Assembly (NCBI RefSeq): GCF_040869045.1 | Contig: NC_090319.1 | Span: forward strand, 268,166,897-268,230,896 | Length of the DNA stretch: 64,000 nucleotides | Source of the DNA: Eurosta solidaginis | Lineage: Eukaryota; Arthropoda; Insecta; Diptera; Tephritidae | Reading direction: 5' to 3' | In this document: in pieces, positions 57,261-64,000 of the stretch | How positions within the stretch are numbered: position 1 is the first letter of the stretch | How the letters are laid out: every line of letters begins with the position of its first letter | Position numbers and translations under genes: made by a program | Notes under the pieces: generated by a model | What the model saw: the letters and a program-made list of their open reading frames with translations, nothing else | Databases searched by the model: none | What the model was told of the DNA's origin: nothing

Positions 57261-59749
57261 TTCCAGAACTTATTTTTATATTACAGACGTTGTGTAATCT
57301 TCAGTATAGTTTTTCGAAAAATGAAATTACCACATAACAGGTAGGGTTTTCTAATATATTGAGGACATGGTTGCCAAAAATTTTAAGTTATTGCCCTTTC
57401 GAACACGCAATGCATTCATAATTATGCTATGGAATGGAGACCCTTGATTTAGACATATTCCACGAGCACCCATCGGAAAATAACCTGCCACAACTGTAAT
57501 AACCAAAGATGAATGAAGCTTAGTGAACACAATAATTCCGACAAAATGCCTCACATCAACTTGTCGCAAGAAACATCACACTACACAGTGTCTGCTCAGC
57601 GTTTGCTTAGCTATGCCAGAACAGACGACAATTGGCCAACGAAGTTTCCATTTCACTACAGCCCAAGGCGTTCGGTTGATTTGTACCAGTCAGGCTATAC
57701 GAAGAGGTTGCTATGTCCCTAAGTCAAGTCATATTTAATGTAATTTTCTTTGTTGATAGGCCTGAATGTTTTAATTCCTGAACTTATTGGGATGCCAAAT
57801 TCATTTTTACTTAGCAAGTGATGGCCGTCCAAAACTTACTCGCAATTTATTACGACTGACCGATCTGGTTTTATTTGACATAGTGAAAATGCTTTCAATA
57901 CTAAATTTAAATAAAGTTTCAAATTGGCACTTAACTGAAGATGGTGCAAACCACCTTGCTTTATAAATAAATCCCCAAAAGTTCGCTATACGTTTCAAAT
58001 TATCCAGCCTTAGAGTATTTGATTATAGCTAACGATGTGTATTCAGGATTTTTTAGTTACGGAATTGTTACAAACACAATTATTACCTCGAAATTACTCA
58101 ATCATTTCGACGAACGGACTTTTTAATTTACTTATTAGGGTTTCTCAAGCCAGTTGGGACAGTCCAAAAGAGCATCCCTAGCTGCCAAAAGAGGTCACAC
58201 AGTTATCCATTTGGTCCTTCAATGCATCTACTAATCTACTAGCAAAGGCAGGTGCAGGTAAGAATACTTTCTTGTTTATTGATTTCGTTTAATAATAATA
58301 TTCCTGATGAAGGTGCAAAATGTTCCCGAAACGCTTATTGGGAAGAGGGGAAATCATCGTTTTTCTCTTTAAAAAATTTTGAAATAAAGCTCATTTATAT
58401 AGATATACCAAAAGCAAGAGTTATTTGAAGGGACAAAGAAATAAAAAACACAAGCAAAAAAACTTTACCAGTAGTTAACCAACTCACAAACTAAAAATTA
58501 ACTAAGAAAATCGACACGAGTTGCATTTCAAAGTGGACAGTTCAATCTGATTCGATGTTGACTGTACATAAGTTTTTAAATATATATGCATGTGTTAGTA
58601 CATATTTGTCTATGTCAGTCTTGAGTCTAAATACTGCGGACAGTTAACTTCAATGCAGCGCAGAAATTACCGTTATTTTGCAATCCAACAACGGCAACGA
58701 CGTGCATTTACAGTAAGTAGCATCAGTAAACTTGCCACAAATGCGCGCAATGTTGTCGAGTGAAATTTTTTTGCAAACAGCAGAAAAAGCAAAACTGCAA
58801 CATTGTTACAACGACAAATGTACAACAAATTAAATATCAGCATTTTTTTGCCAACAACATGAAAAACGCTTTTGTTTACCTCACGTACAGTTTTATTTAT
58901 TTATTTTTTTCAAAGGCAGTGTTTTTACTGTCGCATGCTGTTAATCTAGCTAGCGCGCTTAAACGCTATTAGGCATTATTGAATGACAACAATACTTTAT
59001 ACACATGGACACATGTAGTTACATAGGTGTGTGTGACCGAGTAGAGGGCGAGCCTCTAATGTGCACTAAAGACATTCAAAGGCTAAACAAACAAAGTTAA
59101 AGTTGCAACTTACCTTGTATTACTCGGTTACTGTACATTGGCGGATAATAAAAAAAAGCATAGTATGCAGAACACAGTTAGCCCTCTATTTTTGGAGCCT
59201 ACTGCGAATAGTGGCATGCATCATCGTGCCACATGTCAACACACGTACAACACATATACGGGCTGATTGCGTGCCGACTCCGCAGGCAATCGACAAGTGT
59301 AAATTTCACTTGCAAATCGACAGCCAAAGTGCTAAAACAAAAACGCTAAAAAATATTTTGTATATGTGTTTGTATATATGCGTAAATTTAAATGTTGGTG
59401 GCATGAGTTAAAAACGTGCCAGTAGTCGCTGGAAAAGTTTATGACACTTATGTCGCTGTAGGGCATACAAATTTATTAAGTCATCGTGTGGTGTGGCATG
59501 CAACATAATGAATAATGTTATGAATGTTTATATTAGGAATGAAAATTATGCTAGCAAGTTCATTTGCTTTATTTTTATTACTTAACTCATCGGTGGAATT
59601 GTTCAATGTGAAAACCGCATGCTGTTATTGGATTTGGACTGGGTATTCAACTAAATAAAAATAACCAATAAATTATCATTGGGAGTTTGCAAGGGATGCG
59701 TTCTTAATTGTAAACTTTAATCAATGGAAAAACAAAAAACCAAATTCGG
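57261..59749. other. Unassigned sequence
   Basis: No gene that I can support. A minus-strand frame at 57569-57351 faintly recalls LINE C-termini (VVAGYFPMGARGICL) but the match is too weak. A 70-codon and a 102-codon frame near 58760 and 59103 have no domain. Confidence 0.3.
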
Positions 59750-60034
59750 TGGCATCCGAAGAGATTTTAGGGCGAGTTTCCCTTCCAATTTGCGTCGTGA
59801 TCCTTTTAGTTTTTCCTACAAATTGGTGGGACGTGACCTACTTGTTTAATGCCGGCTCCGAATAGTATCTGCTAGGCTGATGAGTTTTCACTGAGAAGCT
59901 TTTCATGGCAGAAATACACCCGGAGTACCTGCCAAACACTACCAAGGGGTACCCTGCTTAGAAAAATTCAGTGGCGTAAACTCTGGATCTTCTGTGTTGT
60001 AGGCGGAGCACACTACCATCGCACCATGACGGCC
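59750..60034 (-). mobile_element. SINE copy, minus strand, degenerate
   Basis: In reverse it reads GGCCGTCATGGTGCGATGGTAG, a weak B box, then TGCCATGAAAAGCTTCTCAGTGAAAACTCATC, AATTTGTAGGAAAAACTAAAAGGATCACGACGCAAATTGG and ATCTCTTCGGATG. The end tail is lost. Confidence 0.88.
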
Positions 60035-61098
60035 GAACTCTTCTCATTACCGTCGGCTTATATTCATTCAATACCCTCCATCAGCAATTTATACTAAAAT
60101 AAATTTAAGATGGTGAAATGATCTCTAAGTCTCTTTTTATATATTTATGATATTAATGACAGCGTTGAAAGTTAGCTCAAATGGTATGATTTCTCGTTTT
60201 GAAAATTTCTCTATCAGCAATGATAATTTTTTTTAAAGCAAAGCCCTGTATTAGCATACATTTTTATACCCAGCTAAGCTTATGGGTAGGTAACAGGAAA
60301 ACGTTGTGGTGTAAAGGGGTCCAGATAGACATAAAATTACATATATCAATATTATCAGCATCAGAAGAGATTTTGATTGGGCAAGGTTACTCTGTCCGGC
60401 CGTTTACATTTTTATTAAAACATACGAATGAGCTAACAACAAGACCATCGCAATGGAACTCTGGCACTTTAGACACTATTACAAGGCGTCATGTTCAAAA
60501 CATGGTTTAACAACTTTCAATCGAATAGCAAAAATGTCTATTTCACTTTCAAACTTAAGTAAACTGAGTTTACAGCCAAAAACTGAATTGCATATGCAAC
60601 GGGATCTTTTAACACCCATTGGGGCAAAGCATATTACCAGTATTCGTCTTTAAATCTATCAGTAATTTTCCAGCACCATTTTTTTTTGAATTTTTACGTT
60701 TTACGCAAAGAGAGATGATTGTAAATTTTTATGCGAACGCGAAACTAGCAGAGGCCTGCAAGTGTGAATGAAATATATATTGACTTACTAAAGTTTTTCA
60801 ATAATATATGTACTTTCTCCGCCAAATTTTTTTTAAGTTGTTTATCATTTGATTTTGTGGTTTCAAACTCCTGCAAACAAAACTCAACCAGCAGACTATA
60901 GCAACTTTTCCCAAAATTAAATATGATGGGTTTTCTTTCAAATTTCCCTCACCTTGCAAGTTCTGAGACATCACTGGCACTTTTTCGTGATAGTTTGAAA
61001 TAATTTGTAAAAATTCTCAGAATCCCTAAGGAAGCCTTTTAAGCAATTTGCAAAATCACTGTCAAAAGGATTTTTTCCCTCCTGAAAATGTTTTTTTT
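60035..61098. other. Unassigned AT-rich sequence
   Basis: A plus-strand frame of 103 codons at 60199-60510 has no domain. Nothing else supported. Confidence 0.3.
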
Positions 61099-61583
61099 AT
61101 ATGGGGTACTCCATCCCATTTCGACCAATTTTGAACCCGACCCCTTTAGAATTGGCTGAAAGTTTTTCTTCTTTTTCTAGCTTACGAAAGACGTTTTTCA
61201 GAAGTTTTTCAAATTTTTTCATCCAACTCAAAAAAAGTTATGAATTTAAAAAAAACACCGTTTTTGTTTTCAAAATGCTATAACTTTTTCAAAAATTGAC
61301 CGTTTGGGATCATTTTTTTTAATATGTTTTTAAATGTACTTTTCGGAAAAAATACAAAAAAAAAAAAAAAATATCCCAAACGGTCAATTTTTGTAAAAGT
61401 TATAGCATTTTAAAAAGAAGTACGGTATTTTTTATTAAATTCATAACTTTTTTTGAGTTGGATGAAAAAATTTGAAAAACTTCTGAAAAGCCTTTCGTAA
61501 GCTAGAAAAAGAAGAAAAACTTCCAGCCAATTCTAAAGGGGTCGGGTTCAAAATTGGTCGAAATGGGATGGAATACCCCATAT
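61099..61583. mobile_element. Foldback/MITE with about 215-bp inverted arms
   Basis: Left ATATGGGGTACTCCATCCCATTTCGACC (61099 onward) and right, in reverse, ATATGGGGTATTCCATCCCATTTCGACC match, and pairing continues through AATTTTGAACCCGACCCC, GTTTTTCTTC, AGCTTACGAAAG, AACTTTTTTTGAGTTGG to CCCAAACGGTCAATTTTTG. Only about 50 bases, largely A/T runs, lie between the arms. No coding frame. Confidence 0.88.
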
Positions 61584-62846
61584 GTTATTGAATGTAAGGC
61601 ACTGATAAGCTTTATTGGTACCTTTATTTACACGAACAGTTCCGTACAAAAATTTCAGATTTTTTTATTTCATTATACTTCATTCTAGCCACTTTCGAAT
61701 GTTACATGGAGCAAAGAGTTATAAAAGTCGAACTGTTGCTATTTACTTGAAAGCAATTGGAAGCTTCCAAATCAGAGTGCAGGGCGTCACATTTTGTTTT
61801 GCTTTTTACAACCAAACAAAACAAAACAAAAATGCCTTGGCCATTCTCTGCATAATATGCATATATCTGTGCTCATAAGCAATATCCGCCTAGGTCCCAT
61901 GAAAAAGGATAAGACTTAGGCTGTTATTGCTAACTAAAGAAGAATCAAATATAAAAAAAAAATGTTTGCAGGTTATCTTCATCTTACAACAAGCATTCCA
62001 ATCAATATTTACTTAAAAACAAAAAAGTGCCAACAACAACTAGTAAAAAATGCAATTTAAATTTCTGTACTAATGTCGATATGCCTTTTCTAAAGCTAAC
62101 AGATTTTATTCCCCGACAAGCACGTAGAAAAGCGCTGATTTGTATACCGATAGCCAAAGCTCAAATATGTAGATACATAGTTGTGAGCATAGTAAATTGG
62201 CAATCGACTCTCTATATTTGCTTAAAGCCGAGCGACTAATCTAATAGACCTGAAACATTAAGCCATAATACCAGAGATGTAAATTGAAGAAAATTGTTTG
62301 CAAAAACTTGAGAGCATATGGAAACTTTTCTTTCACTCATTGTGTCAAAGTACTTAAAACTTCACAGGCGTTCGAGATCGAATTCCAATGACGGAAGAAA
62401 GGACTTCAAAGAGATTTACAATACATACAAGGTATAATCGACACATCTGTCGCCTTGCTCGTCCTGTCCCTCACATTGTTTAAATTGTTCCCAAAATATG
62501 TAATAAAAAATTTGTTTAAAAATTTAGAGATATGAACTTATGATAATTTTACAAAATTTATTAAGCAAAAATTACTTTCAATATAATTAACTCGTTCATA
62601 AGATAGTCCATTAGGTTATTTTCTATTATTTTTAATTGCCACTTCCTTCTTTTTCACTCAATAAGTAACAATAATTGATTTACGCTTGGGTATACTCGAG
62701 GCTTAACTGTTGAACAAAAGACTTAGGACACGAACCTGTTTCATGCTTTTATTTTGTTAAGCTAACGATTTTCTAAACCCTCAGCTCTATTGACGAGCAT
62801 GATTACCGACGTCTGGATAGTACGAGACGTAAAAAAAAAAAATTTT
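61584..62846. other. Unassigned AT-rich sequence
   Basis: No supported feature. An AACAAAACAAAACAAAA run lies near 61813. Confidence 0.3.
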
Positions 62847-62913
62847 GGCGCGATAACCTCCGAAGAGATCTAAGGCCGAGCTTCTCTTCCAGTTTGCGTC
62901 GTGCGATACGTTA
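62847..62913 (-). mobile_element. SINE 3' end fragment, minus strand
   Basis: In reverse: CGCACGACGCAAACTGGAAGAGAAGCTCGGCCTTAGATCTCTTCGGAGGTTATCGCGCC, the last 60 bases of the SINE, followed by a long T/A run. Severely 5'-truncated. Confidence 0.8.
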
Positions 62914-62988
62914 GTTGCATATAAAACATATATTTCATAACCATTGGTTGCCTTTATTAGTTAGCTGTTAACTTTTTAACTCCGATAT

Positions 62989-63200
62989 ACGTGGCGTGTA
63001 TGTGAAGCTCCTTCAAAATTATGTAAGTCATAAAATTATCAATCAAAAATGTAAGTGAAGAATTTGTTTACCTCGAAGAAGACATTGCAAAATCACGTGG
63101 CGTGTATGTGAAGCTCCTTCAAAATTATGTAAGTCATAAAATTATCAATCAAAAATGTAAGTGAAGAATTTGTTTACCTCGAAGAAGACACTGCAAAATC
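62989..63200. repeat. 106-bp tandem duplication
   Basis: Two adjacent copies of a 106-base unit starting ACGTGGCGTGTATGTGAAGC differ by one base (ACATTGC versus ACACTGC) and at the junction bases. So high an identity implies a recent event or an assembly artefact. Confidence 0.93.
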
Positions 63201-64000
63201 ACATTACCACAATATTAAGTAGCATGGAGAGAACTGAAACATATGTCAAAATGAATACGCTGAAAAAAGCCATTAACTTGACAATGCTGCTACATAAATC
63301 ATATTCGTGCCGCAGATTACCCTGCCTGTATTATATCAGAAGCCAAGTAAACATATTAATAGTTGCAGGAGCACTTTTTGTTAAACATTGTTTTTTTTTG
63401 TGATTTTAATAATCGGGGATTGCCCATATTGCTTTTTTAAATGTATGAAAACATTTATTTGAAGCAATTTTTTAATTTTATAATTTATTTAATAATTTTT
63501 TTTTATATTTAAGAATTCGTGAGTTTAACACCGGCTTATAATAATTGAACATTCAATTATTATGTTGGTTTTCGAAATTTGTAGTACCATCGCAATATGC
63601 CAGTAAATAATTCTTTCTTTTCAGTTTATCTTAAATATGTACAAAATCTCTCCAGTCAAGATCAAATTAAGAGATAAAGAAAAAAATATATATATAAATA
63701 AATAATATAAAAAAAAACAATATAATGTACATTATTATTGCATTTTGTCATTAAAGAGACTGTCTTCTGCCATGCAATTTCTTCAAAAAAAAAAATTTTA
63801 TAAAAATTAATATAGTAAAAATAAAAAGTGAGAGAGAATATATAAAAAAAAAATCAAAAAATGCTTAAAAAATCGTAATTACTATATACAGAGAATTAAA
63901 GAGACTTTGCAGTGTGTGAATATGAAGTAAAAATTGAACACACCATTAAAACAAACAAACATTTTTTGTTTTAAAGATATATTTTTTTGTTTAGTTATTT
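63201..64000. other. AT-rich sequence at right edge
   Basis: Very A-rich from 63650, with many poly-A runs. A frame at 63161-63403 overlaps the duplication and has no domain. Confidence 0.3.

Noticed and set aside
57351..57720. Minus-strand LINE C-terminus (VVAGYFPMGARGICL)
   Set aside because: Weak resemblance to the LTGHC-type region without the Cys/His motif or a tail; not enough to call.

Overview
This window is eukaryotic repeat DNA from an insect, most likely a higher fly and plausibly a tephritid fruit fly. That placement is an inference from the style of the elements: RNase H-bearing LINEs with short CCTAA tails, Ty3/gypsy elements, a Transib element, a tRNA-derived SINE family, and dispersed repeats ending in GTT/CAA runs. 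I found no host gene with a conserved protein, no rRNA and no functional tRNA gene. The recognisable coding sequence belongs to mobile elements, almost all of them broken.

Layout. 1-4714 is a long, frameshifted LINE (ORF1 and ORF2 with endonuclease, reverse transcriptase (RT), RNase H and a C-terminal Cys/His motif). 7669-8213 is the 3' end of a second LINE type. 8220-9540 is an 11-bp minisatellite beside pyrimidine-rich and GAAACC-like tracts. 10391-10745 is a SINE with a perfect 13-bp target duplication. 12478-13330 holds a LINE fragment and a GTT-tailed repeat. 14484-20521 is a Ty3/gypsy element on the minus strand with two 360-bp LTRs and a CAAC duplication. 21588-22304 is another LINE 3' piece. 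22848-25794 holds two MITE-like elements. 26165-30585 is a nest: a LINE carries a Transib (RAG1-like) transposon, whose coding region was itself split by a solo LTR.

30590-40399 alternates SINE copies, 11-bp minisatellite islands and two copies of a hairpin-ended non-autonomous element; the longer copy holds eleven 130-bp tandem repeats. 40400-45450 is a second Ty3/gypsy element on the plus strand with 205-bp LTRs and a TATG duplication. 46022-47850 is a minus-strand LINE fragment with a mutated RT active site, followed by a 1.4-kb degenerate AATTCG array. The rest holds a LINE fragment, SINE copies, a fourth minisatellite island, two long inverted repeats, a Jockey-type LINE with an internal deletion and a 106-bp tandem duplication.

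The LTR elements, LINEs and Transib each once carried their own mobilisation proteins; the SINE, the MITEs and the hairpin-ended element do not and must have used proteins supplied in trans. The strongest items for follow-up are the Transib element, with RAG-signal-like ends and a CGACG-type target duplication, and the 11-bp TATCGATTTG minisatellite repeated at four loci. Neither is proof of a new system. All coordinates and comparisons were read by eye.
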